DNA of 64,000 nucleotides from Coix lacryma-jobi var. lacryma-jobi (taxonomy: Eukaryota; Streptophyta; Magnoliopsida; Poales; Poaceae): positions 117,175,131-117,239,130 of the forward strand of contig CM019825.1 in the NCBI GenBank assembly GCA_009763385.1, given 5' to 3'. The notes beneath the pieces were generated by a model. It made no database searches. It was given only the letters and a program-made list of their open reading frames with translations, and was not told the origin of the DNA. Numbering within the stretch: the first letter of the stretch is position 1; each line of letters opens with the position of its first letter. Shown here one piece after another: positions 1-11,018 of the stretch. Both the position numbers and the translations under genes were made by a program.

Positions 1-958
1 CCCCCTTGCATGTCATGAGATGCTCTCCATGCAACATTTGTTACATCCACGACAACATTTAAGAAATTGCATGATAATCTACATTGCTCTAATTGAACAT
101 GTAAATAAAGCTAGTATGCTAATCTTTCAAAATATTTTCAGTCACTCTGTGTGCGCTTTCATATTCTAGTACTAGTATACTCTGCTCAGAACAATTTAAG
201 TGGGGATGATGGGGTCGGCGACCCCATGGTAGGCCCCACCTATCTCACCTTCTGGCATGAGCCATCTAGATAGAGATGCAAGAATCAACAGACATATACT
301 TGTCGACTGCATTCTAGGACCTAGAATAATGATCTCTCTCTCATCTCTTGCTTAAATAAACTTGATGAGAGGAGTGCACATACTCAATCATTCATGAGTA
401 ACCTGAGGAAGTAGGTAAGTCCCTCTTCCTAATTTCACTCATGCAACCCTTAATTCTATCACTCCTTGCCAACCTTGGTTAAGACATTTGCTTAACTCCT
501 TAAGCAAACCACCATTTGGACAATGCACCCGTGAGCACACCATGCACATCATGCCAACTAGCCAAGGTCATGTCTTGCTCCCTCCTTTTGTTCTTTCTTC
601 CACCCATCACTCACTTCAAGAAAGAAGAGCAAGCATCCAAGGAGACATTTTCTTTTGCAAAGATGCTAGGCAAGGATTGACACCCACTAACTCAAGCTTG
701 GCACATGCAAATGGGGGGAGTACCGGGGTCGCCCCACCCCATGTCTTGCACCTGCAACTCTCTCTCTTCCCTCCTTTTTATTCACACACTCCTTCCTATG
801 TTGCTTCACCAGAGCCACCAGCAGAAAATTTCGACACCCTCGTTCGTTGTTTCAGTGATCAACACTCAATGAAATCAAGAGAGGTAATTGGCAGGTAAGA
901 AGGGTTATCACTTCCACTAACCTCTCTTGCTCGATTAGTGTTCATCATTGTACCAGGC
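1..958 (+). mobile_element. Athila-like element 1, internal leader before the extra ORF
   Basis: No supported gene. The stretch belongs to the interior of the Athila-like element whose polypurine tract and LTR follow at 3866-5649. It holds a 9-bp-armed palindrome around GGGGTCGGCGACCCC at 209-227 that resembles palindromes in the LTR. There is a strong splice-donor-like AG/GTAAGT at 413-420, and an acceptor-like TGTACCAG ending at 956, just before the ATG at 959. This arrangement would suit a spliced subgenomic message for the downstream ORF, but that is inference. The 136-residue open frame at 488-898 has no recognisable domain and I do not call it. Confidence 0.55.
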
Positions 959-2454
959 ATGAAGAACCCACTCAAATCCGCTGCGAAGAAAATGCGCGCA
1001 GCTCTCAGCAGGAGCTCATCATCAAGACCCTCTCAACCCACTAGCTCTAGTGGGCAGTCGGTGCATGACACAGAGGACTCGCATCAACAACTCGACGAAG
1101 AGGCGCAGCCCCTGAGGATTCAAGACCCAGGAACTGGGTTATGGCTAACCGCTCAATTAGCCACTCTCAACTCCATCCGCAACCGCAACTTCGAGCACAC
1201 CAAGGTATTCGATCCCGATCTCCTCTACTGCACAGGTATGGATGAGGAGTTCTCCGATGTTTTTTCTGCAATAGGTTGGGGTGATTTCTGGGATTTTTCT
1301 CAGTATCCGGCAGCAAGCTTCTTACTCTAGAATTCATGGGCACCGCAAAAATAACTCAAACTACCATCTATTCCGGTTGTGCGGTAATGAATTTAATTTT
1401 AGCTGGGATCAATTTGCAACATGCCTGGGCTTTGTTAACTGTGCAACAAATATTGAGCTAGCCATGCCAGACTTTGACAAATTAGAGTTTTGGTATAATA
1501 TAACTGGGGATAACATAATTGGGAAAGCACAACCACGCACAAGTCATATTTGTCACCACTTTAAGATTCATGCATAGGTGGATAGGCATCACGTTGTTTC
1601 CTAGAGATGACATAAGAATTGTTAGGGAGATTGATGCTAGGATTCTATATGCCATGGTTAATCAAATTCGAATAGCTCCGGTAAAAGCCATGGTACAACA
1701 TTGGTTAAGTGCACCATCAAGATTAGGATCTTTTGATTTCACTTCCATAATCACAAAATTTTGTAGTCATGCAAACATTCTTGATGGGTTTAATGATTTC
1801 ATAAGAACTCTAGAACCATCTAAGAAAGGAGCACTTCATCCAAGCACTTGTCATTGCGAGTGGTCCCAACAACACCATTGAATTTAAGTTCCGTAAATCG
1901 GAAACAAGACTTACTTTGCCATGTCCGGAATAATTAAATTATATGGGGGCCAACCGCTAATCCCTAACATTCTTGGAGTGGGAGGTCGTCAAAGTTTTTC
2001 AGGACCATACACACGTGGGAAGTCTCAGGCAGCTCAACGCCAAGACTCTGATGATGACAGCGACTACGAGAAAGACGCCATGCACACTTCACAGCCCGGA
2101 AGTAGACGCAGGTCTGGGGTACAGAGTGCCCGAGTTTCTATGTCTTCTTCACAGGAAACCAGGTCCCGCAGCGAGCGTCATGACATGGAGCTGCTCAATA
2201 ACCAGTTCGGCATGCTGCACACCAGCCATGAAGCCATACACAACACTGCAGTCCAAACCCAGCAGCAGCTCATGAGTCTCCAGGAAGCTAGTGGCCGAAA
2301 CTGGGCCAACCTTTATGCACACCACAATATCCCCATACCACCATATATTCCCCAGTATCCACCACAGCATCCACATCCATACCCGCCTCTGCAATATCCT
2401 CCACAGTATCCTCCACAATACCCGCCAAACTATCCACCATATCCACCCCAGTGA
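959..2454 (+). pseudogene. Athila-type extra ORF of a Ty3 retrotransposon, frameshifted
   Basis: Degenerate copy of the extra (ORF1/env-position) protein found in Athila-lineage Ty3 elements. I start at the ATG at 959 (MKNPLKSAAKK) because it follows an acceptor-like site; an upstream in-frame ATG lies at 938. The basic Ser-rich N terminus leads into the family-like block around FEHTKVFDPDLLYCTGMDEE. The frame then shifts near 1290-1320, continues around FRLCGNEFNFSWDQFATCLGF, and shifts again near 1540 into RFMHRWIGITLFPRDDIR and VNQIRIAPVKAMVQHWL. After stops near 1880, the last segment (from 1921) is hydrophilic and ends in a Pro/Tyr/Gln-rich tail with repeated PQYPP units. At least two frameshifts make it non-functional. 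Family assignment rests on recognised blocks; the role of this ORF in Athila elements is not settled, and I see no convincing membrane or signal segment. Confidence 0.6.
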
Positions 2455-3865
2455 AAAACAAAAATCATAACAAAGAGATAAGCTTGGGGGAGATTCTCTC
2501 CCCCACTAAGGTAAGTATTCTATCTTAGCATTTTATTATTTCTTTTATCGTATCTTATATATAAATAATAAATAATAAGAAAATGCAAAAAAAACAAAAA
2601 AACAAAAAAAAACAAAATCTCATGCTTATTTATGTTTTCTCATATGTCATGCATGTCTACTTTTCTTGGAAATGATGAACAGTTGCTCTGTTAATATTTC
2701 CTTAGTACCCAGTATACAGCTTGCTATTTTCTAAGTATGGATCACTTAGCTCACATAAGACCGCCATGAACTTGAACACTTTTTGTGGGTAGTAAGTGCT
2801 AGAACTAAGTCTAAGTTGTTGTGAGACATGATATAGTGAAACAAGAGCTGCTATAATATATTTATTAAGTATACATGATTACCGGAGAATTTATTCTTAA
2901 AATGATCAAAAATCTTAATTGTTCCTCAATGGTGATAAATTCCTACCACAGCCATATATGTTTTACATGTTTACAAACCTTCTACATAGGCTATTTGCTT
3001 GTATTGAGTGTTGTCAAGTCTTGTTGACCCTTGTTAAGAGACTTTTCATGCTCTAAGATCAAGATCACGTACACACCTCATATACATGCTGCTTCTACAC
3101 TGGAAGTATGCAAAAACATGCCTTTCATTTCCACCAAATAGGTGCTTCATACTCCAAGTGTTAGGAAATCACTCTCTCTCAATTATTTAGTAGATGAGAC
3201 TCAAAAGGCTAGGCAAAATAAAGATGAAAAAAAAGAGATGGACAAGTGAAAGTCCATGAAAAAAAATGCTAGCCATGTCTCATTAGAAAAGAGAGAAAGA
3301 AAAAGAAAATAGAGAGATAGATCTTATCAAATAAAGAAGCAATCTAGTCCATCATGCACCACACACTTGCACATCTTGATCTGGGAGTATGACACTCTCT
3401 TCAAGGATCCGAGCTTTGACTTCGCAACAAAATGCAAGTAAGTATGCCATCTCCTTTCATCTCTACCTTGAGCTACACATAAGCCTGTTTAGAAATAGGA
3501 TGAAATAAAGAAGGCAACACTTATCATATGCCTTGGTGAGGAATCATACACCATTTGAGCGACATGAGAGAACCATATGAGGAACATTAACATTTCTTTT
3601 GAAAATATTATCTCCGGTATGAAACTTGCAAAGAATGAGAAAGTAGTGCTCAAGTTTAATGTTTTGTCTCTCAACTTCCCAAGACAAGGAAAGGCCATAA
3701 GCCCCACGAAAGACTAAGGTAATATGGGTGAGTTTTACCTAGCTAAATTTTCCATGCTTAAGAGAAATATCTTGTTGCATACATGGTACTCTTGAAATAT
3801 AAACATTGTAGCAACTCCTGATCCACCGAAACTAAGTTTGATTATTTGCTCGGGACGAGCAAAGG
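2455..3865 (+). mobile_element. Athila-like element 1, 3' non-coding region
   Basis: AT-rich stretch with no supported gene. It opens with a polypurine-tract-like AAGCTTGGGGGAGATTCTC near 2482, followed by a poly-A-rich run at 2586-2620. The phrase GCTCGGGACGAGCAAAGGTTAAGCTTGGGG just before the LTR also occurs, in diverged form, next to the LTR of the second Athila-like element near 46260 (minus strand). That ties the two elements to one family. Confidence 0.6.
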
Positions 3866-3880
3866 TTAAGCTTGGGGTCT
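3866..3880 (+). other. Polypurine tract of Athila-like element 1
   Basis: TTAAGCTTGGGGTCT directly abuts the TGTTGACG start of the LTR. The equivalent site in the second Athila-like element is AAGCTTGGGGGAACT (minus strand, 46242-46256). This is the expected plus-strand priming position. Confidence 0.7.
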
Positions 3881-5649
3881 TGTTGACGAGTAGTTATAGC
3901 ATAAAAATACATATCAAAATATCGTCAACATGCTCGAAAAGAGAAGAATGACATGACATAGACATGTTTATCAATAAAAGGTTCCACTTGTACTCTTAGT
4001 ATTTGATTTGCAGGTATAACAAAATAAGAAGGAAATGGACACCTGGACCCACCCAAGGTAGGGTCGGCCGACCCCACCATGGGAGCTCCTCGGGCTTGGT
4101 GATGTGGCACTATCCAAGTGAAGCTTCGCCAAGCTACTTTCCACCATCAGATCAGAAATGTGTTTGCATTCAACGGTGAAAGATGAGAAGCACATGGATC
4201 CATGGGCCCACACAAGAAAGCAAATGCAACCAACATATGACACCATGCTCCATGACATGTGGGGACATCAGGGGACACAAGTTGGTGGGCCAGCCCTGTC
4301 ATAGGGGGGTCGCCCGACCCCCCCTTGGTGGACCCTGGCTACACTATTCAACCTGATGACATCAGCACCTTCTAGAAGCAAAGTGGTGGGCCCACATGTG
4401 GCTGGGGTCGGCCGACCCCAGGGTGAACCCCATCCAATGTCGGTTGCTTGCACATGTTTCACACGTGAAGAAATCAAGGCCATCCATCCATGGCGGTTAC
4501 AATGACGGTGGATCCAAGGGATGAGAGATGGGGAGCACGCGGATCGATGACGTGGCACGGAGTAGCCCCTACTCCACCTTCCCTATAAATAGAGGCTTCA
4601 TCCACCCTCTCAAGACATGGTTCATTAGAGGATTCACTTCATATGAGATACAAGTGTTAGCCTTCTAGTTGTAGTCTAGTGTGGGAGTTAGAGTGAGTCG
4701 AGCAAGCTCGGGGTCTCCGGAGTCGTCTTCTGGGAGTTTGGTATTGCTCTTGTATCTTTCTCTTTCCAGAATTATTTATTATATATATTCTTCTTCTGCA
4801 TTTCAAAGTGTTATCCTTTGTGCAATATTATTCTTGCAATAGTATTGTAGTGCTCTAGTTAGTCTTGTAGTAGTTACGTACTAGATGGTGATCCTTACAC
4901 AAACATCTTGGTTGTTTATCATCGCCCGTAAAATGGTGCTTTAGTTAATCGTATATTAGCTAGAGTAATAAGGATTAGCATAAGCGTGGTGCTTAGGCTA
5001 AGACTTATCTTTGGTTGCCGCTGGCTTGCACGGACAGTAGGGGCGCATGGGCAAAAGGTGACAGATTTTGCCTGGCTACCTAGATCCCCTCACGTGAACT
5101 CAGGCTAGTTTTTAAAAGGTAAGGCGTCCATAAGCCAAATATCCGCTTGAGTACTGGGTTAGGTGAACAACCTTCTATCGCTTTACTCTTCTCGTTTATC
5201 CCTAGCAACCAAGTTGAAGGTAATCAATCCTAGTTGTATCTACTATTTGATTAATTAGAACACGGGAGTGGATTAAGAATTTCACAGGAACCTTTCTCAC
5301 TCGTTGTCCTCCCACCTAGCTATACTACACTAGTTATCTTTAATTATCTCATCTAATTATCCTGAATCATCACCTTCCTTTTACCCTTCGTTTATCACCT
5401 CTACATTAGTTGTAGCTAATCTAAGATAGGATCCCTGTTCTGTTAGTCTTTCTAGTCATCGCTTCCTTTGGGATAAAATAAATACGATACCTTGGAATAC
5501 TCCCGGGTGAAGTGCTACATCGGTAATTTCTGTGCGCTTGCGGAATTAATCCATAGTCATTAGTTTTTACCAACAAGCATTTCTGGCGCCGTTGCCGGGG
5601 ATAGATTAAAACTCTATTCTTAGTAGCGACGCTAAGAAGTGTCAACACC
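3881..5649 (+). repeat. LTR of Athila-like element 1 (3' LTR)
   Basis: Runs from TGTTGACGAG to GTGTCAACA, 1769 bp, with the short inverted ends TGTTGAC/GTCAACA. It follows a polypurine tract, so it is the 3' LTR of an element extending left of the window. The right limit is set by comparison with the second Athila-like element, where a 5-bp target duplication proves that the LTR ends at GTCAACA and not at the earlier CCAACA (5574). A promoter-like CCCTATAAATAGAGG lies at about 4582. Three GC-rich palindromes lie at 4061-4074, 4305-4322 and 4402-4421. The right flank is the integrase region of a copia element, so this element inserted into that copia. Confidence 0.75.
5584..5601 (+). other. 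Primer-binding-site copy inside the LTR 3' end
   Basis: TGGCGCCGTTGCCGGGGA is the reverse complement of the 3' end of plant tRNA-Asp (CCCCGGCAACGGCGCCA). It lies 48 bp inside the LTR end instead of just outside it. The same arrangement is present in both LTRs of the second Athila-like element. Confidence 0.75.
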
Positions 5650-8600
5650 GAGCCGGACCAACAAGGTCCATGTGCAAAAGCTCTCCAGGGCACTTGGTCA
5701 TGACCTGAGTCACTGGATGGTGGGGAGCGGCAACCATCTTCCCGTGTCTACAAGAATGGCAAACAAGATCCTTCTCCATGGATAACTTGGGCAATCCTCG
5801 GATTAGGCCAAGTGAACTAAGCCTTGCAAGCAAGTCGAAGCTCAAATGTCCAAGTCTCCTATGCCACTTCCAAAGATCAGAGGAGAAAGGTCCAGCCACA
5901 AGACAACGAGAAATGCCAAAAGACTCCGAGAAATTTACACAAAAGACTTTTTCAAAGGGCGAAATCAAACACACAAGATTGCCCTGAGGATCCAAAATAC
6001 GACTGAGATTCGGTTTAAAACGAATCTCATAGTCATCATCGAAAAGTTGCGAAACAGAAAGAAGGTTAAAATGCCAGTTAGAAACAAGAGCAACATCGCG
6101 CAACACAAAGTGCTCATTAACTCGCACCGACCCACGAGACAGCACCTTACCTTTGCTGTTGTCGCTGAAGGTGATAAACTCCTTTCCGGCGACCGTACTA
6201 AGACTGGAGAACCACTTGGCGTTTCCGGTCATGTGCCTCGAACACCGGAATCCACCAACCAAACGTTTCCCAATCGTTTTACCTACATCAATAAAAAGAC
6301 ATAGGGTGAGCATACGGTCCAACACTGGGGTGAGTGAAATAGGAATTATACCAGTGTTGGGCCGGCTGCTCAAAAGAACGGTTAGCAGAAAAAACCATTC
6401 CTAGTACGCCTACGGGAAGAGCGATCACCACATAGAGGAAAATGTAGTCCGCAAAGGGAGGAGCGTCCATCGCGATACTCAAAACACGGTTGTGGAAAAC
6501 GCTCAACTACAAAGCCACCGCCACGGGGTCCATAGCCTACAACTGCAGGCTCCCGCCGGGCATGACCTCCTTGCGGCCTAGGCCTAGAAACTTGAGGTTT
6601 GGACCTCTAGGCCTACAGCACGCCTCTGAACATTCGGCCCATGTACATCATGGAAAGGATGGTACATGTCCGTGTTGTTCATCTCCTTTGCGCGGCGCGC
6701 CTCTTCTTGCGCCGAAAGCAAAACTCGCTCAAGTGTCCATCTCTCCCACAGTGCTCACAATGGTACATCACCGCTCTCAAAGGGGGTTGTTGGTACTCAT
6801 GATAGTGGGTGTGGATCACTTTGCCCTTCTGTGGCATAAGCTCCTCCTGGATGGGTGGCATGGTGTCCAACTTGTTTTTCAGGTGGTTGGGCTTGGGATG
6901 CCATGTCTGCTTCTTGGGTGGAGCTCTTGGAGGTTCAACGAACACACCATCCTTGGTGTTGGGCTTGAGAGGCTCTTTGGGGGGTGGAATTGGTAAGCTT
7001 GGGAGTAGTGGTGGAGTTGGGCTTCTCACATGGGTTCAGACCACTCGACTCTCCAATCTTGCCAAAAGATGACACATCAACACCCGGAGCAAAACCTACA
7101 CCTGGACCTCCAGCAGCACGCTTGAACTGGGAGATCATCATCCCAAGCTGCGGCTCACCAGAAGACACCCATGACAAGATGGTCCGAAGGTATGTGTTTT
7201 CTTCCTCGGTTTGCATCTTGTCATGCTTCACATTGGCTATCTCCATCTCCAAACCCTCACAAAGAACACACCTGGACACACAAGTGCTACCCGAGCTGGC
7301 CTTCTCAAGAGACACAATCTTGGCATTCTTCTCTGCCAACTCGGTTTGCAAGCCAGCACAAGACTTGCACGAACCCAACAGCAAGGATCTAGCCTTCAGC
7401 TCAACCCTCTCCTACCAACGCCACATACTTACATCTCAAAGTGAGAAGGTCAGTCATGTGCGTGGTGCACATCTCACACTCCTCCTCAGTGACAACAACG
7501 GTGGACTTGACAGATTCAAGTTCCTTCACCGTATCCTCCCACTTCTGCCTAAACTCCTTGCGCTCTCTAGCGGCACGCCTAAGCAACTTGTCTTGCTTGA
7601 AAGAGCGAGCGCAGGCAGTAAGTTCTTGACCTCAGCAGAAAGCTCGTCGGGGGTCAGAGATACCTGGGAGGTGTCGTCGTCGTTCCGAGGGGTCTCCTCA
7701 AGCTCGCCGTCGACTTCCTTGCCGAGGGCCATGGTGCAGAAGCCTTTGTCGTCAGCGAAGAAGCAGAGGCCATTGAGCTTGTCCTCGATTCTCTTCTTCT
7801 TCTCGGACTCGTCATCGCTTGAAGAAGCGGAGTCGTCATCCGAGTCGTCGACGTCACTGAGCGTGGCGAAGAACGCACGCTGCTCAGCCTGGGCCTTCTC
7901 CAAGTACTTTGTCTTGATGTACTCCTTGTTGAAGCCGCCCTTCCGCTTGTGCTTCGCGGGGACGTACTTCTCCTTGCGCTTGCTGGAGTCGTACTTGTGC
8001 CCATGATCCGCCTTGCCGAAGACTTGCTTGTTCTTCTTCGGGCAATTGGCGATGAAGTGGTTGGGGTTGCCGCACTCGAAACATCCCGAGCGTCTCCTCC
8101 TCCGCGGCGACGGTTCATGCGGTTGTTGTGGAACCGAGAGAACCGGTTGGCGAGCAACGCCAGCTCGTCATCCCCCATGAACTCCAGCTGCTCCTCTGTG
8201 ACAGAAAGAAGAGAGGAAAGTGCAAAGCCTCCAGAGGGGTTTAGAGAAGAGCCAGAAACCAAAGCCATCGACGGGCCAGAAGGATTTTCATAAGAAGCCC
8301 TCGCCATGGCATCAATCTCACTGGACTTGAGCTTACTAAAGAGCTCGTCGCACGTGAGGGTCTCATAGTTAGGTGATTCGATGATCGCCTGAACTTTGGA
8401 ATCCCACACCGATCGATCAAGAGTATGCAAAAGCTTCAAAGCTCTCTCATGATCATCGAAAGCAACAGCTCCTTGTTAGCCCTCATCCTGTTGACAATCA
8501 CCTGAAAGTGAGCGAATAAACTTTCTATGCTCTCGCCAGGCATATGTCGAAAGTTCTCATACTCTCGCTTGAACGACTCATAGAGACGGGTTTTGACTTG

Positions 8601-8902
8601 AGAGGTTCCCTCATGGAAACGCATGAGGGTAGCCCAAATCTCCCGAGTCGTAGCGAGGTGAGAAACGCGATCAAACTCACTCATGCTCAGACATGAGAAA
8701 AGAGCATTACGGGCTCGGCTATTGGCATCGTGCTCATCGATCTGAAGCTGAGAGACACGAGCAGCCAAGACCACGTAATCGGCGGAGTTGCAAATATCCC
8801 AGATGGAAGCACCCAAACTCTGCAAATAGGCCGACATGCGTATCTTCCAATACGATAGTTCGTCCCATCGAAAAACGGCGGTTTGCCCACGCCGCGATCC
8901 AT
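5650..8902 (-). pseudogene. Copia gag-protease-integrase 5' half, truncated and frameshifted
   Basis: 5' half of a Ty1/copia polyprotein of the same family as the fuller copy at 30242-36120. Reading leftward from the ATG at 8902 come: a UBN2-type gag (MDRGVGKPPFFDGTNY, then a frameshift where the sister copy reads TNYAYWKI); long acidic and coiled-coil stretches; a CX2CX4HX4C zinc knuckle (CEHCGRDGHLSEFC) near 6720-6770; a Pro/Arg-rich region; the protease area (CSRHMTGNAKWFSSL near 6200-6260); and the integrase HHCC region (HRRLGHLSFDLL ... CHSCRHGK). It stops just after the first integrase Asp block DLVGPAR, at 5650, where the Athila-like LTR begins. The rest of pol must lie left of the window beyond that insertion. 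Several frameshifts break it, including one at the protease (one base fewer than the sister copy). Confidence 0.8.
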
Positions 8903-8950
8903 GTCGCCTTCTGTGGATCTGGAACCAGCTAAGGTGGAAGATCCTTAACC

Positions 8951-8962
8951 CACTCGATACCA
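8951..8962 (-). other. Diverged primer-binding site of the first copia element
   Basis: On the minus strand TGGTATCGAGTG starts 2 bases after the LTR end. It matches the initiator-tRNA-Met type site TGGTATCAGAGC at the first eight positions, then diverges. The sister element has TGGTATCGGAGC at the same place. Confidence 0.6.
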
Positions 8963-8964
8963 AT

Positions 8965-11018
8965 TGAGGAGGACCGAGAATGCAATAGCAGGCGACCAGA
9001 GGGGGGGTGAATGGAAGCTCAAAAATTTCTCTCAAAACTTTGGCCTTTGTCCCACGAATCAACCCCCAAAAGCTTCGATCGAAACCGTGATGCCCACGAC
9101 CCTTGGAAGAGGGTGGATGATCCCTAGGATCACAGCGAGGCACCACAAAGCGATAGCAAACCAAAAGCCAAAAGCACCGGCACAAGTTCGACCCTCAAAA
9201 ACCAAGTCCCGAACGTAGATGGACGACTACGTCGAGAAATCCTCAAATACCAATGCTAACAAGTAGCAAAGATACCTAGAGAGGTTCCTTGATCAACTCT
9301 AGGGCTAAACGAGAAGTCTGGAAACCAAGCGAAGAAGCCGGGAGACCAAGTGCACTGAAAAGCACAAGTCTGTGAGTTCCCGGACTGTCCGCGGGTACGG
9401 TCCCGGACTGTCCGGGCTTACTGCGGACTGTCCGCCGACCAAATGGACAAAACAGCAAGGTTGCTGAACGTCCCTGGTCGACTCCCGGACTGTCCGCAAA
9501 AATCAACGGTGGACCGTCCGCCGGTCAAAAATCGCCAAGGCAGCCGAGGAACGCAGCCACTGATCTGGCTCACCCCCGATGCCTGGACTGTCCGCCGGTC
9601 AGATGGCGGACTGTCGGGCTGTCCAGTGAGGGCGATTTTGATCGCCCTTCACCCAAATCACTCCCAAATCGATCCAAATCAAAATCCCTTGATCTCAAAC
9701 TTGGAGAGAATGATCACGAGGTAGTTAGGAGACTATCCCCAAGAAATCATCCGCTCAAATCAACTCAATCAATGGGAAATCGAAAGAAGAAGGGTGTATG
9801 AACCGAAAAAAAAAAACGCCATGAAAACGAAATCAACCCGATCTACTTGTTCGTGAGGAGTTAGATAAATTCCTTTGGTGGAAATGATCTCCTCACTATA
9901 AAGAACAAGTTGATTCAAACGGATTTCGCAAAGATGCAGTAGAGAGGGAGATCGAGTGACGGGAAAATCGCGGCGAAACGAAGAACGCGAAGAACACGAA
10001 CAAAAATGCGAATAAAGTCATCGATCTGCAACCGTGTGGCTACCACACGCTACAACAGTGAGGTTACGGCCTCACTTCCTCAAATCTCCAGTACACAGAG
10101 GTATGGTTCTCTGCGGATCTCAGCTAGCTACAGCAGGGGATTGGGAGAGCAGGAAACCCTAGAAGCAAAGAGCAAATGACTGAGATAGAATGGGAGGAGG
10201 GTGTCTCCCTCTACTTATCCTAATTCTATTTCCTACTCTACCCCTCTCTAATTAAGAGCGAACCAGCTAAACCCTAGGGTTATTCTGGACCAACTCATGG
10301 TAGGTGGTGATCTGACGGCCACGCCCGCACAACTGGTAGCGTTGCCTCGAAGCAACCTCACCGATCGCCGCCACGTGCCGCCACCGCTCTGCTTGTCCTT
10401 TCTCGGACGTCGCACCCCCGGTTTTGTGGCCCAAAACCGGGAAACCAGCCTTCACAGCAACCCCCGGTTTGAGGCCCAACCGGGAAACCAGCCGACCGTT
10501 AGCCTGAGTTTGTGGCCCAAACTCAGCAAACCGTAGCACCCAGGTTTTGAGGCCCAAACCTGGAAACCGTCCTCAGCCCGAGTTTGTGGCCCAAACTCGG
10601 AAACCATCAGCGCCCAGGTTTGAGGGCCAAACCTGGAAACCGTCTACTCGGTGGTTTTTCTTTGGCTCAACACCAAACCGAGCCGTAGAGGGATGCACCG
10701 CTCGGCACCCCGTCCACCGACACGTGTGTCCCAGGTCCTCGACCCGAGCAACACCGTGCCCGCAAGTCTTCGCTCGTCGCTGTCCCAGGCTGCCAGCCAC
10801 CACAGCTGATCCTGGGCCACCAGTCCCTCAGTCCAAGCCTCACGCCGCCCTTCGCCACTCTCGGTCCTCGGCACGACACATCTTACTTGACCTTCACCTA
10901 GCCTCTGATCACTGTATCCGTGCTCGACACCTGCACAACACAAGCCAAAGAACATGCGTATTATCCCAGTTGACAATCACTCATCACTTAGAGTCTCGGT
11001 ATACACCATGTATCCGCA
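8965..11018 (-). repeat. 5' LTR of the first copia element (2054 bp)
   Basis: On the minus strand it runs TGCGGATA...CTCA, adjacent to PBS and gag, so it is the 5' LTR. It is clearly the same family as the LTRs at 26600-28621 and 36184-38220 but more diverged from them than they are from each other. It contains a cluster of CGGACTGTCCG palindromes (about 9380-9620) and the six-hairpin array at 10417-10636. Its outer flank is LINE sequence starting ATTAG; the matching left-hand target duplication would lie outside the window. Confidence 0.85.
10417..10636. repeat. Array of six hairpin repeats with co-varying stems
   Basis: Six perfect stem-loops lie at 10417-10441, 10463-10484, 10504-10526, 10540-10563, 10578-10600 and 10614-10636. 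Left arms are CCCGGTTTT, CCCGGTT, CTGAGTTT, CCAGGTTT, CCGAGTTT and CCAGGTTT, each with its exact complement as right arm. The loop is nearly constant (GTGGCCC, GAGGCCC or GAGGGCC). Spacers are 13-21 bp and often begin with AAACC. This lies in the promoter-proximal half of the LTR when read on the element's own (minus) strand. Confidence 0.85.

Noticed and set aside
488..898. 136-residue open frame as a gene
   Set aside because: No domain, no homologous block and low-complexity composition; it lies in the leader of a retroelement.
959..2454. Envelope protein of an infectious-type retroelement
   Set aside because: No signal peptide, transmembrane segment or cleavage site is visible; only the Athila extra-ORF blocks are recognised.
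5575..5649. LTR end of Athila-like element 1 at CCAACA (5574) with the PBS outside
   Set aside because: In the second Athila-like element the target duplication only fits if the LTR continues to GTCAACA, so the longer LTR was used.
3881..5649. Two tandem Athila elements sharing one LTR, since both a polypurine tract and a PBS flank it
   Set aside because: The PBS is inside the LTR end, and the next base is copia sequence; a simple 3' LTR explains it.
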